Source: Dichetophora obliterata (lineage: Eukaryota > Arthropoda > Insecta > Diptera > Sciomyzidae). Taken from it: 64,000 bases of DNA. This document shows positions 11,691 through 23,085 of the stretch, one piece after another; the first letter of the stretch is position 1, and each line of letters starts with the position of its first letter. The notes under the pieces were generated by a model. That model had not been told where the DNA came from and ran no database searches. It saw only the letters and a list, made by a program, of their open reading frames with translations. Both the position numbers and the translations under genes were made by a program. The stretch lies in the NCBI GenBank assembly GCA_963920525.1, contig OY986435.1, forward strand, positions 220,750,899 to 220,814,898. Reading direction: 5' to 3'.

Positions 11691-12506
11691 GGTTCTTTTA
11701 GGTTTTTTAGATCTTTACTTAAACAGTTTAAGAATTATTGAAACAAAAAATCCACAGCTAAACTGTGAAAAATGTGGAGTTAAAAAGAACAGGAACAACT
11801 GAAGGCTGGAAACACTAGCCTCGGTTATAAGCAATTCAATTTGTCTTTCACGTTTGTTCCGCCTAATCGATAATTCACGTATGGTTCCAATTAATTCTTC
11901 TTCTAATAATTTATCCCTTTCCTTTCAGGTCGAAGGCCAAACGTTGTTTGTATAAGGCACACGCCTTGATTCTTTGATCTTTAATATAAAAAAAAATACA
12001 TACAATATGAGAGAAAGAATTAAGGCTAATTTTGTGCAATGCTCTTGCCCTTTGTTTAAAGAACTGTAATGTTCTTTTCTTATTTTATATTTTTCGTAAG
12101 CAAAAAGAACGTGTGAATCTTGGTTTTGTTTAGTTGTTTATTTCGGAATTGATTTAGTAAATAGTAACAAAACTAGGCGCCCTTAAATTTTTGGTCCTTA
12201 ACGTCACAGTTTTTGAGAAAAAAATTGAGAAAACAACGTAATAAAAATTCAAATAAACAAAAAAAAAAATTCAAAATATTGAAACCTTTTGACAAAAATT
12301 CACTGTTTTTGTGATAGGACCCCAACGGCTAGGCCAAGGAAAACCTGTTATATGACCAATCCATTCTTCGCTGAATCAGACTTTAAACAAGTACAAATTT
12401 AGTTTCAGCGACTGTTCCCGCAATTTCAGATACTCTTAAATGTGATATTCGCAGTGATTAACATGGGATGAGTCAAAAACTTATGTAAAACCACTATCTT
12501 ATGTTT

Positions 12507-12582
12507 GGCGGCCGCGATAGACTAGTGGTAGCGCGCTTGACGGTCGCTCAAGGGTCCCGGGATCGAATCCTGGCCGGGCCTA
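12507..12582 (+). repeat. tRNA-derived SINE head, family shared with 50374-50447
   Basis: A-box-like TAGACTAGTGGTAGCGCGCT and B-box GGATCGAATCC. The same arrangement (AGTGGTAGCGCGCT, GCTCA, GGGTCCCGGG, CGAATCCTGGCCG) occurs on the minus strand at 50374-50447. The GATAG start and the lack of a 7-bp acceptor helix argue against a working tRNA gene. Confidence 0.65.
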
Positions 12583-12939
12583 CGCTAAAACCTTTCTTTC
12601 CTAATCTATAACCAAATAAACTTTAATATACATCAATTTACGACGAAAAATTGTAGTAGGAGGTGGTAGGAAAAAGTGGAGAAGAAACAAATTCAAGGCA
12701 CAACACTTGCTTCAGATTTAATATCACAGCTTTCTACAGCATTCTGCCACATCAAGAACATCCTACACAAAATTTTCACTTGATTACTCCCTGTTTCCAT
12801 TCTGTGGTATGACAACAGACCAATAATATGGTCTAAGTGGACTGATTTAAAGACCTGCCGCCACTTTAACCAAACACCTTACTATCCAATGTTATTCGTA
12901 AGCAAACATGCAAGCCGGTATTCGCTGAATATTAGACAC

Positions 12940-13200
12940 ACACACACACCTCAAGAATGCCTGCTTTTAATAATTCAAAGCAAGCTGCAACATTCATGCT
13001 ATTAAAATGTTCACTCCAATTTAAGATCTGGAAACATTCATTTAATAATTCATAGTTACAAGACTTAGGGTCAGTTTCGCAATCAAATCTTAAGTTTTTA
13101 GCCATACTTAAGTTTAAGTTAAGGCCAGAAAAATGGCCTGCATAGATATCAACCGAGCTGTTAGGCGAAATAAAGGCGACCAAGATATAAACCAAGATGT
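12940..13200 (-). pseudogene. Possible LINE endonuclease-to-RT linker fragment
   Basis: The minus strand reads FDCETDPKSCNYELLNECFQ then ILNWSEHFNSMNVAACFELL. This W-x-n-x-F pattern resembles the linker between the endonuclease and reverse transcriptase of jockey/CR1-type LINEs. It could be the upstream part of the 9614-11345 copy separated by later insertion. Short and unverified. Confidence 0.3.
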
Positions 13201-13929
13201 TACGCCGTAACTCGAAAAAATTAAAAAATGGCATCGAAAAAATGGCGATTTAATTTATGTGTTTTAAATTTAATAACAATATTTTTAGATTATGTTTTAA
13301 AATATTTATTTTAAATATTAAAGTTTTTCCATTAAATTTGTCGTTTAAATAAATGTGTTTTTTTACAATTTTTAAATTTTTACAATGAAACTATAATTAA
13401 AAACATTATTTTAAAAACAAAAACTTTTGTTTTAAATTAACCTTTAAAAACATTTGTGTTTAATTAAATGAAAATGTTTCAAGCTCTATTTCAAAAACAA
13501 ATTCGTGTAATAAGAACACAATTTCATTTAATTTTAGCACATACTTAACTCAGTGTACAATACACATAAGCGAAACCGTTACATAAAAGAAACCGAATAT
13601 ATTACATAGTTATAATTGGATTGATGTCACAAATTTTTCATATGATATACAGTTTTGTTATTGAATGCTTTTATGTAACTTAATATGAACTAAATGTTTG
13701 AAATGGGTTTTTGGAAGTGGTCCGTTAAGTATGCAATAAAAATTGTAAACATGAGCTTTGCATATGAAAGCTCAGTATGCACAAACTTTCGGAGTTTAGG
13801 AGGCACTGTACTGTAGGTTTAATTTGAGCTTTTTAACGAAGAAACTTCAATTTTTGAGCGGGAAATTGATGTCAACCGAAATTTCGTTTCTTTTTATGTC
13901 AACTGCATTTCCAATACGCCTTTTTTAAT

Positions 13930-14268
13930 AACATTGGCCGCATTCTAGCCGAAAAAGTGCTCAAGTAGCGAAGTAGCATAAAATATTTTCGCTATATAAA
14001 TTGTGACATCTCAAGGAACATGTTTTGTGAGAGCATACCATTCAGCCCGAAAGTTGTGGAACAGTTCTTTCCGCTGAATGCTGGCATTTGCCGCATTCTA
14101 TCCGAAAAAGCGCTCAGGAAGCGAAGTAACATGTTGCGGAACTTTCGGGCTGAATGGTATACGCTCACAGAACATGTTCCTTGAGTTGTCACAATTTATA
14201 TAGCGAAAATATTTTATGCTACTTCGCTACCTGAGCGCTTTTTCGGATAGAATGCGGCAAATTCCATG
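13930..14268. mobile_element. Hairpin MITE of about 340 bp with a third internal end copy
   Basis: The left arm (13932-14058) and right arm (14132-14262) are reverse complements over about 125 bp with few differences. They share GCCGCATTCT, AAGCGCTCAGG-type, GCGAAAATATTTTATGCTAC and GAACATGTTCCTTGAG-type segments. The terminal segment (TTGCCGCATTCTATCCGAAA) appears a third time at about 14088-14130, in the loop and in direct orientation to the left end. No coding capacity. The target duplication is not clear. Confidence 0.8.
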
Positions 14269-14300
14269 AGTCAAGTGTTTTAATTCCGTTTGTTATAAAT

Positions 14301-15921
14301 ATGTTCAGTAAAATTGCTAAACCAAAAAGGCCAAATGGATGCCAACAAAGAAAGGCCAAAGAAGTAAAATCCAAAGAATTAGAAGAACTTGCCGGATCAA
14401 TGCTTCAATTTGTCAATAAATCTTTAAACAATGCTGCGGTGCGTGTTCACGTAAATATTAAAAAAAAAAAATTAATAACGTTTAAGCTGTATGAAGTTTA
14501 TTATGCACGTATAATATACAAAGGGCATATAAAACATAGGAAAATAGCAGAAGAAAGTATAGGGCAGATAAAAAATAGCAGTGCTTCCAATGTTAATTTT
14601 TTAAGTGCAGAAACTATTCTTGGCTACACGTTCTAAAATTTATATGTATTAATTTGATTCTAAAGAAACAAATGGTTAATAGTTCCAGAACATTTTAATA
14701 TTAAATTTATATTAAATATGCATTTTGTCTTTAAAGCAGTATTGAAACAATGCAGCAATTTAAGCGTTATTAAAAGTAGCTGCGAATATCCCAATAACTT
14801 TCCGTATTAATTGCCTCAGAGAACGTACCCACCAAAGGATTTCCTTTATCTTCTAAGCTGTGTGATATTTCGTTTCAAGATCTTTAGCACATCTGTCAAT
14901 GGAGTCAAGAACTGACTCAAAGATCAAAAATCACTGTTGGTTTAATCGGCTCTAACAAACAAAATTTTTTAATTTTTCCTTTAACTTTACAAGACATCAT
15001 ATTCCATATATATTTATTATCGAAATATTATAAATTTGATAAATTTATCAAAATTCATTGACAAATAATTAAAATTATATATTTTGAATACCTTCTTAAC
15101 TTTTTTACCTGTTGGGGTTAGTTTATATGGAATATGATGATCTGCGGAGTTATAAATAAGATGATAAAATAAATCGTTTGTTGAATAATGAAACGGCCCT
15201 AATTTTTCTCAATTATGTGAACGCGCAATTTGGAACAACTTTGCTGAAAATCACAGACCGAAATTTTGTTTTTTAAAGAAGTTGATTCAATGAAGAAGAG
15301 TTAGCAATTGAAATACCAAGGCTAAGAAGGCACCTTAAAGCTGCAGACATTGCTTTAGAAACTCATAAAAACTGGACCTCAATAGATTTTTTAAACTTTA
15401 TTTATGAATGGGGATTCGAAGAGACGTTGCCGAATCTAGCACTTAGTTTAAAATGATTTTTAACGATTTGCGTTTCAGTTGCTTTCTGCGAAAGAAGCTT
15501 TTCAAAACTTAAATTAATAAAAAATTATTTACGGTCAACAATGGGGCAGTCAAGACTTACAGACCTCTCAATATTATCTATTGAAGCCGAAGAGACTGAG
15601 AACATTGATTTCGATGAAGTTATCGAAAAGTTTGCTTCTCTGAAAACAAGAAATAAGGAATTTTAAATCTTGATGGTACCTTAAAGTTTTATTTTATTCA
15701 TTATTTTTAATCATTAAATAATGTTTTTATATTTTTTCAGACACCCAATTGATGTTTTAAAACAAAAAAGTTAAATTACAAATAAAAAATTTTAAACAAA
15801 ACCGTATATATGCAAATTTGAAGTTTTTATAGAGATTTTAGATATGGATAAGGATAACCGTCCTTTGAAGGTGCAAAATTTATTTTCCGCCCCGGGTGCC
15901 AACAACCCTAGCTACGCCACT
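14301..15921 (+). pseudogene. Deleted hAT transposon (ZMYM-like transposase)
   Basis: Two pieces of one transposase remain. 14301-14460 begins MFSKIAKPKRPNGCQQRKAK, the basic N-terminal start typical of the hAT group annotated as zinc finger MYM-type-like proteins. 15281-15665 encodes the C-terminal dimerisation domain, with FCERSFSKLKLIKNYLRSTM, SRLTDLSIL and a TAA stop; one internal TGA (15453-15455 region, after LALSLK) breaks it. The RNase H core between them is gone. The right end CAACCCTAGCTACGCCACTG (ending 15921) looks like a hAT terminal repeat. The matching left end was not found; a hairpin MITE sits just upstream. Confidence 0.7.
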
Positions 15922-16427
15922 GTGTTACGGTCAATTCTGGTTTTGATGTGTACATTTTAGATAATGTAGACTAATTTTTAAACCTGAGTTTGTTAGTCTT
16001 GAATGTCGGTTAAAGTTGATATTGATGGCATTTCATCGATTTTACTTAATAAACGTGTCATTACTTTAGCTATTCCATTGTGTGATCTTCTTAACAATTC
16101 TTTAAGGACTGGCACCTTTATTGACTGTTTGAAAAGGGCCTCTTTAATACCGGTTCTTAAAGGAGGTAATACAAATTATGTCTCGAATTACAGACCTATT
16201 ACTAAGCTATCTAATGTTTCGAACCTTTTTGAAAGTTTTATAAAAAATAGTTTATTCTTCTTAGTTAAATGACATATCTGTATTGAACAGCATGGTTTTT
16301 TTGCAGGTCAGTCAAATGTGACTAATTTAGCAGTTTTCCCGAGACATTGCATTCCGTGTTTTGAGCATGGATATAAAGTTGAAGTTCTTTATGCTGATTT
16401 CTCTACGGCCTTTGATAAGGTTCTGCA

Positions 16428-18360
16428 CAGAAGCGTAACTATATTTTGTGCGCCCGCCCGTAGGTTTCTAAAAGCGCCCTGCTATTTACTTTTAGAGTAA
16501 AACTATGTTATTACTAGGTTACTAGAAGAGTAGGAGAAAACAAGAGAGCTCTTGACAAAAAAAAAAGAGAACAAAAAGAGGCTTTTTTAATTCAATGGTC
16601 ATATGATGATCATCATTTATTACAACAGTTACTTTTAAAAAATATCTTATTTTATAAATGAAGTTATATTTTATTTTAATAGAATTTGTTAAAAAAAGCA
16701 ATAACGTAAGAAATACATTTTATAATATCAAATACAATAAAATTTGTCAGATGATATCACAAAGTAGGTAAAAAAAGAAAACATCGCATGTAAATTATTT
16801 CAAAAAGTAAACAAACTTAAAGTTTGAATTAATGGGATCAATAATTTTTTATTAATGAAATGGTAAGTTTAAGATGTTTAGCTAAAATATTTTGTATTTG
16901 ACGTTGCCTGTTAACAAAAGAGTTTAATAACGTTACAAAATATGACTAATTGAGTTATTAAAATAACATCAGTTGCTGACTTGCTGAAAATATGAAAGCA
17001 AACGGGCTAATCGACTCCGACCATAATCGAATTTTGCCAAACAAAGATGACTTTTGCTCAAAATAGTCTGACTAAAATTTTATTTCAGCACAAACGTCGC
17101 ACAGTGTAACGTCCCCTTTCTTGGCCAAAAAAAGAAGAGTTATCGTAGAGCTGTGAAAATTGGAACGAATATCTTTCATGAAAAAATTAAGAAATCTTGA
17201 AAAAGTTCTAAAAACCCGACCTCTGCCACATCCACCTCCCATATAAACGAAACCCATTTTTGCCTGAAACTTCAGTCTTGTCTCAAAACAACGAAGTTTG
17301 CTACATAAATTTCTTTTGTAATTAATTATATTTTAGTATTTGTATTTGTATTTATTGAGCAGGTATGTTAGCATATAAAAAAAGATTTCTTGTGCATGCC
17401 GCAAATTAGAATATATGTTAATCAACAAAACCCTTAAGAATTAAAATTAAAAATTAGAATTAAAATTGTAATTAAAATTGAATTAAAATTGAAATTGAAA
17501 TAGATAACAGCAAATAATAACACATTTATAAGTTAACACATTTATGAGTTATATAACAACAAACTACTTAAGAATTAAAATTAAAAATTAACTTAGCCTT
17601 GGAAAATACCACCCACACAAATTAACTACGTTTTTAAATATATTTGTAAGATTTTTTGATTACAGCAAGAAAATTTTAAAAATTGAGTTTTTTTTTGTGT
17701 TAGTAAATAAGTCAAAAGTTTGAAAAGTAATCAGCTGCCATACATCAAATATATATCTCAACTTTTGACTAAACAGGTCACCATAAAAAATGTATATCTA
17801 CCGCATTACAAGTATTAGCAAGATTATTGAATTTGGTGTAACGCAGTTCTAATGATGTTTTCGTGAAAAAACTTATAGTCAATCTTTCTCAAAATTATTT
17901 TTTTGTTTTAAAAATTGAATATTTAGAAATTTGTATCCCGCTTTTAATGTTTAATTTTATGATAAGCTTAAAACAATATGTTAAAAATTTAAACAAAAAC
18001 AGTAATGTTGCCAGACATAAGAAGTTTTAAACTTTATTTTGATATAAAAAAAATATATAATTTGAATAACAAGAAAAATTGTATTTTTAAAAATGCAACT
18101 TTGACGGCTTGTCCTAACGAAACGAGTGCTACTATTAAAAAAATACATTTTGATTTTTTCGCCCAAGAAATTTTCTATTTAAAGCTATAAAAATTTGGAA
18201 AAATTCAAACGTCGATATATTAGGTTTTTGGCCGCTTATTTTACACTGTGCGTCGTTCTCCACTTTAGCTATCAATTTCATCAAGGTACTTGAGGGCGCC
18301 CCTAGCTTAGTTGAGCCCGCCCGCAACGCGGGCTCTGCGGGCCCGCTTTTTACGCCACTG
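16428..18360. mobile_element. Non-autonomous hAT element inside the LINE
   Basis: Terminal repeats CAGAAGCGTAA on the left and CAGTGGCGTAA on the right (reverse complement), followed inside on each side by GC-rich CCCGCCCG/GCGGGCCCGC. The flanks are GTTCTGCA (16420-16427) and GTCCTGCA (18361-18368), an 8-bp duplication with one difference, the hAT length. The LINE frame continues exactly across it. No transposase was found inside. The interior has AT-rich runs and a stretch of AATTAAAATT-type repeats (17440-17600). Confidence 0.8.
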
Positions 18361-19371
18361 GTCCTGCATAATGTTTTACTGTCTTAACTTGCCAAAATTA
18401 GTTTTCATTCTAATTTTTTTAATTGAATACAGTTTAATCTTTGAAATAGAGCATTTTTGTAGAGATAAATGGCGTGTAATAAAATTACTTTATAGCCTCT
18501 TCTGGTGTTCCACAGTGGAGTATTCTTGGCACTTTGCTTTATACGTTTTTTATTAATGATGTCAGTAAATGTTTTCATACTGCAAGATGTTTACTTTATG
18601 CTGATGACTTGCAGTTATTTAGTAAAGTATCTGACTTAAATGATGCTGCTCTTTTACAGAGTGACCATTACATTATAACAAATGTTTTTCAGTGTCATTC
18701 TCAAAGTCCAATAACTTTCTCACTTTTTCTTACTCACTTTTGGTTACTCCCCTGCAGAAGTTTCATTCTATTAAGGACCTAGGAGCATTGGCGTCGGAAA
18801 CGGGGGTGGAAAGGGGGGCAGTTGCCCCCCACTTTTTAGCTAGATAAACAATTTAAAAAGAAAACTTCGAAAGTTATTCAAAAAATCAGTTTTTTTTACA
18901 ACGATAATATTTTTTAATTATATATTTTCCTCTTCTTTCTCTCTTCTTCATAAGCATGCTTGCGGATAACCATTTTCTTTCTCTGTGTTTGCAAAAAGAT
19001 AGAACAAAATGTAGAGTTTCTACTGCAAGCCCACCACATCAGTTAAAGCACCCTTAAGTATGTAGCTTAATGCTTGTTAATTTTGCAACTCTGATAAGAA
19101 AAAATTTGACATGTTCTTAGGGGCTTTCCATATTGGACGACATGTTGTAAGATAAGTTAGATGGAAAACTAATGGGACTATTTGATTGAGCGTTCGAACG
19201 ATCCAACTTGTAAAGAAACATCATTAATTGCAAGCTCTTAAGCAGAACACATCCGGCTAATAGCTAAGCAACTTTTAGATACCCTGCAAGAGCAGTAATT
19301 TTACATAGTTGTACAATATTGTACAATCGGCAGAAAAAACCAAAAATTTCGACTAACGTTTTAGCTTACGC

Positions 19372-20216
19372 ATGGTTCTACATGTTGTACAATCTGCCAT
19401 ATTGGCCCAATGTTTTGGACCATGCGAAAGCCCCTACTGTGAATTAGCTGATGAAAATCCACCTCGACGCTTTGAAGAAACATCAAATCCGGTTCCTTCA
19501 GTACAGTTGCCATTATATGATCGGCTACGAAAAGAATATTTCGAAATTTTAGATCTTCTCTCAAATGAGATAACGGCTAGATTCGATCAAACAGGTTGAT
19601 ATTTTACTTTTTTTTTATTTTTGCAAGTTTACAACAGCTTCACTCAACCGACTCACTTTGATTTAACATTCGGTGAGTCGGTTGAGTGAAGCTAGAGTAA
19701 ACTGGCACTTTGTAAATCTTATTGTACATTTAAATAGATCTTGACACTCTGGAATCGTTGGAAAATATTGTAATCGAAGCCTTCAACGGAAAAGTGCCTT
19801 CTGAACAAAATCTAAAAACAAAACTAGATTTTTATGCAGATGACTTTGATGTGAGCGACCTCCACGCGCAACTTAAATTGCTGAAACAATTGCCTGGCCA
19901 AACACCTTCAAATTGTAGTGGCATTGTATCCCAATTTGCGAAAAATTCGGATACTGTAAAAAAACTTTTAAATGAAGTTGAAAAACTTATTGCTTTGCTT
20001 TTGACTGTGCCTGCATCAGCAGCTTCATCTGAGCGTTCTTGTAGTGCACTAAGATGACTTAAAACGTATCTTCGAGCAACTATGACACAGAAACGACTCA
20101 CTCATGCGGCACTTATACACATTCACAAAGATAAAACCGAAGAATTGAATTCGATGGAGGTGGTGAAAGAGTTTGTTTCTCGCAAGGACAGAAAAAAACA
20201 TTTTGGAATAATTTAA
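19372..20216 (+). pseudogene. hAT transposase, C-terminal part with an intron
   Basis: The first piece, to 19594, ends with PSVQLPLYDRLRKEYFEILD and ITARFDQT. The reading continues at 19738 with DLDTLESLENIVIEAFNGKV, DFYADDFDVSDL and the dimerisation domain TVPASAASSERSCSALR, LKTYLRATMTQKRL. Between them 19595-19737 has GT...AG ends and restores phase, so it is read as a transposase intron of 143 bp. One TGA (20055-20057) replaces the CGA arginine that the 35750-36585 copy still has. The zinc finger and catalytic core are missing, so the protein is inactive. Confidence 0.75.
19636..19693. repeat. Perfect 21-bp inverted repeat inside the transposase intron
   Basis: AGCTTCACTCAACCGACTCAC at 19636-19656 is exactly complementary to 19673-19693, with a 16-base loop. 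It lies wholly within the inferred 143-bp intron. Confidence 0.85.
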
Positions 20217-21303
20217 ATTGATATAACTTTTTGTATCTTATTGCATTTAAACCATGTAAAGATATACCTAGTTTTGCTCTATAAAAGCAACAATTATTTC
20301 TTAAATTTTCATATAACCATATGAAAGAACCTTTAAAGAATGATCTCTAATATTGAAATTGGAAGAACTTTTAAAAATAATGAAATTGTAATATTTTTTA
20401 TATATTTTTATATTTTTTTTTTATTTTAAACTAAAATAAAAAATTTGTTTATTCACATTCATGTTTCTTTGAAGAAATTTTTGTGAACTTTTTTTGCACC
20501 ACCATTTGTACTGCCCCCCCATTTGTACTGCCCCCCCAGATGAAATTAGCTTCCGACGCGCTTGCCTAGGAGTTATATTTGATTCTAAGTTTACTTTTGT
20601 TGTCCATTTAAATAATCTTATACCAAAATCATATGCTTCGCGTGTTTTTGTGCGCCGTAATAGCTCAGAATTTGCTGATCACTATACTCTGATTTGCCTC
20701 CATAATGCTTTCGTGAGGTCAAGGCTGGAGTATGCTTCCTTTATATGGAGTCATTTCGATATGAATCATTGCTCTCGTTTGGAAAAAATTCAAAAATCAA
20801 TATCCCGTTTTGAGCTCCGTGCTTTGAATTTTGATGAAACTTTGCCTTCGTATCATTAACGAATTGTGCTACTGGGTTCAAAAGCACTCGAAACAAGAAG
20901 AAAAATTCAAGCTTTAATGTTTTTAATGATTTATTATCTGATTATCGCGAGCTATTAAATTTTGCCGATTTAAATATTTGTGCTAGGTCGTTGCGACATT
21001 ACTTTCAATTTTATTCCCAAATTCATAGAAGTCTGTATGCTCTTAAAGAGCCCATTACTCGCGCGTTAACATTGTATAATGAAGTATCTATAGAGACTGC
21101 TTTAGATTTTTACATTTCGAAATTAGATTTTAAGAAATTGCTAGATTACACTTTCGCATCTAAAGATGTTTTTTTATCTAATTTTGTTAATTCTTTGTTA
21201 TTAAAGTAGGTATGTACACATATTTTGATTATATTTTTTTGTTAGTTTTAAGTATTCTGTAAGGATATTGTATCCAAAGAAATTAATGAATAAATGAATA
21301 AAG

Positions 21304-21900
21304 TAAGAATCCGCATTTTGCAGCGAACATTACGAACTTCGAAGAGAACGCTCAACGGCTACGAGAACACTACCACCACGCATGCAACCAGTTTTGACCA
21401 CATCTCTGTCTTTTCGAAACACTTGACAAATGGAAGTGTCAAAAAATTCACATTCAAAAAAGTCTTAATTGAGCTTAGTACCAAAAATTGCATCAGTTTT
21501 GGAACGAAATCCCGACATATTTTGAAAATAAATCTTTATTTTACAACTCAAATTGAGACCAGACTGCAAGCGCATCACATTTGTTGAGACCTTTCTCGCT
21601 CCCTTTGAAAATTTGGAATGGGTTTTACTCTCACATTCTTTTGCCAAAGAGCCAAATTAAGAATGGCACTAAATAACTCTTCTGAAACTCCTAGTTTGAA
21701 ACTAATACTATGCAGGTCATCCAGTCCAGCATCTTTTTCAAAATTTTGTAGCAAACCAATTTGCTTAGACGGTTTGAATGACGGCAGTTGGCCAAACTTC
21801 CTGGTATTCCCAGCAACAACATCGAGATCGTGATTTTGGTTGCAACCAACAACAATGACATCAGAGCGAATTTTTCGTTTCTTGCTCTTCACAATAGACC
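21304..21900 (-). pseudogene. Minus-strand LINE fragment: ORF1 end and endonuclease start
   Basis: On the minus strand, 21570-21465 reads CKIKIYFQNMSGFRSKTDAI, the start pattern of the jockey-type LINE endonuclease (K-I-Y-x-Q-N-x-x-G-x-R-x-K). Further on, about 21400-21330, TGCMRGGSVLVAVERSLRSS matches the RGGGVLIAV segment of the same domain, but in another frame. The preceding open stretch 21892-21575 is in the right place to be the end of ORF1, though I do not recognise its sequence. Only the 5' part is present; it abuts the 3' tail of the plus-strand LINE. Confidence 0.5.
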
Positions 21901-21904
21901 ATGC

Positions 21905-22770
21905 AGAATCTTTAGAGCCCGAGCAGAACCAATTTCCGTCGCGGCTGGCGGATTCACCGTGAAATAGAATACATGGAAATGTATGCAGCCGCCAAAACTT
22001 AATTTGCCGGGCAAATCCGTGGTGGAAAACGCCAGAATAGAATTTATTCTAATTTTTCTCTAACGACTGGCGGATCTCTCTCTGAGTGACATAAATGTTG
22101 CCATATTTTTGCTAAAGATTGGGTACGTTCAGCGTTATTTTCTTGGTTTTTACTTAATATGATCTGCCGTATCTCAAATTCAAAGCAAAACATACAATTA
22201 TTTGTATCATTTCCACAATGAAAAGCAACCCTAAGAGCCCGAACAGAACCAAAGCGGATGTCGGGTGTCGGGCCTCTCTCGGCGGAGTCCGCTGAGAACA
22301 CGTCCAGAATTGGAGCGGTGGCGGTTGTCGGATCACGGTCGCATTTCAATATGGGAATAAAACAAATCATTTTATATTTTGCTTTGAATTCACATGAATG
22401 CAACACAAACATAAAAACAGAATGTCAGATCATAGTAAAAACTAAAAAAATAGCAATATTTACATTTAAAAATATGGCAACATTTGAGTCACTCAGAGAG
22501 AGATCCGCCAGCCATCAGAGAAAAATTAGAATAGATTCTATTCTGCCGTTTTCCCGTCTCGCATTTCTATGGCGGTTTCCTTTTTGGCAGCTGCATGTAT
22601 TTTCATGTATTTTGTTGCACAGCGAATCCGACAACTCATATCCGCTTTGGTCCTTTTCGGGCTCTAGTTCGGTAACCGCCACCGTTTCAGTTGTAGACGT
22701 GTTCTCAGCCTATTTCGCCGAGAGAGGACCGCCAACCATCAACCGCTTTGGTTTTATTCGGGATTTTACG
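21905..22770. repeat. Large imperfect palindrome, about 860 bp
   Basis: 21911-22200 is the inverted complement of about 22370-22665; for example GACTGGCGGATCTCTCTCTG near 22066 faces AGAGAGATCCGCCAGCC near 22500. A second, overlapping inverted pair joins 22236-22340 to 22665-22760 (CCGAACAGAACCAAAGCGG, CTCTCTCGGCG, CTGAGAACACGTC, CGGTGGCGGTT). Reading frames in it differ between arms and look like by-products. Likely a foldback transposon or two nested copies of one. Confidence 0.7.
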
Positions 22771-23085
22771 TGTTAAGCACTGCGAATATAATATTTAATA
22801 AATTTGAGTATTATCTTATAGTATCTAATGATCATACAGTATTTAAAGAACAAAATTGGAGTCTTGTATGATACGAGTATATGAAAGAAGATGGGCAGAA
22901 TCACGCACACAAAGGTGACTCTATTCTGCTGGCACTAAGTGTATTATTTCATCAATTGTGCTTTGATCTAGTGAAAAGCGATATTTTAATGTCTACCAAG
23001 TCTATTAGGCCTATTCCCTATTCCAACAAAAAATCGAAAAATATCTTAGACGAAATAGTTTATCTTAACTTTATAATGAACTTAC

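Larger units (their letters stand above)
18786..20564 (+). mobile_element. hAT element (ZMYM-like) inside the LINE, internally deleted
   Basis: Flanked by a perfect 8-bp duplication CCTAGGAG (18778-18785 and 20565-20572). The terminal repeats CATTGGCGTCGGAA and CAAGCGCGTCGGAA (right end reversed) agree at 11 of 14 bases. Subterminal C runs are present (TTGCCCCCCAC on the left, CTGCCCCCCCA on the right). It carries the transposase fragment at 19372-20216. A second, shorter member of the same family lies at 35750-36585. Confidence 0.92.
15940..21302 (+). pseudogene. Jockey-like LINE split by two hAT insertions
   Basis: Plus-strand LINE reverse transcriptase in three parts. 15990-16427 holds the fingers and the first palm motif (YRPITKLSNVSNLFES, YADFSTAFDKV). 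18369-18777 holds the following region and the catalytic YADD at about 18598. 20573-20870 holds the thumb (VIFDSKF, RLEYASFIW, RLEKIQKSISRFELR), followed by a C-terminal part to 21209 and a tail of AATGAATAAATGAATAAA (about 21283-21302). Removing 16428-18368 and 18786-20572 lets the reading frame resume at the correct codon at both junctions. Scattered stops, for example TGA after 16267 and several in 18370-18480, show it is dead. The 5' half (ORF1, endonuclease) is absent. Confidence 0.85.
9407..23085 (-). other. cher: Filamin intron, 13.7 kb
   Basis: The junctions are GTAAG on the donor side (23085 downward) and TATAG on the acceptor side (9407). No filamin coding sequence was seen inside. 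It is largely built of nested transposons, listed separately. In 9407-9610, 11350-12500, 12600-12930, 13240-13925 and 22780-23085 I see no feature beyond AT-rich sequence. Confidence 0.85.

Noticed and set aside
12507..12582. Functional tRNA gene
   Set aside because: The A and B boxes are good, but the ends do not form a 7-bp acceptor helix, and a second diverged copy at 50374-50447 marks a SINE family.
22258..22776. 172-residue open frame on the plus strand
   Set aside because: It lies wholly inside the palindrome 21905-22770, has no recognisable domain, and the opposite arm gives an unrelated frame.
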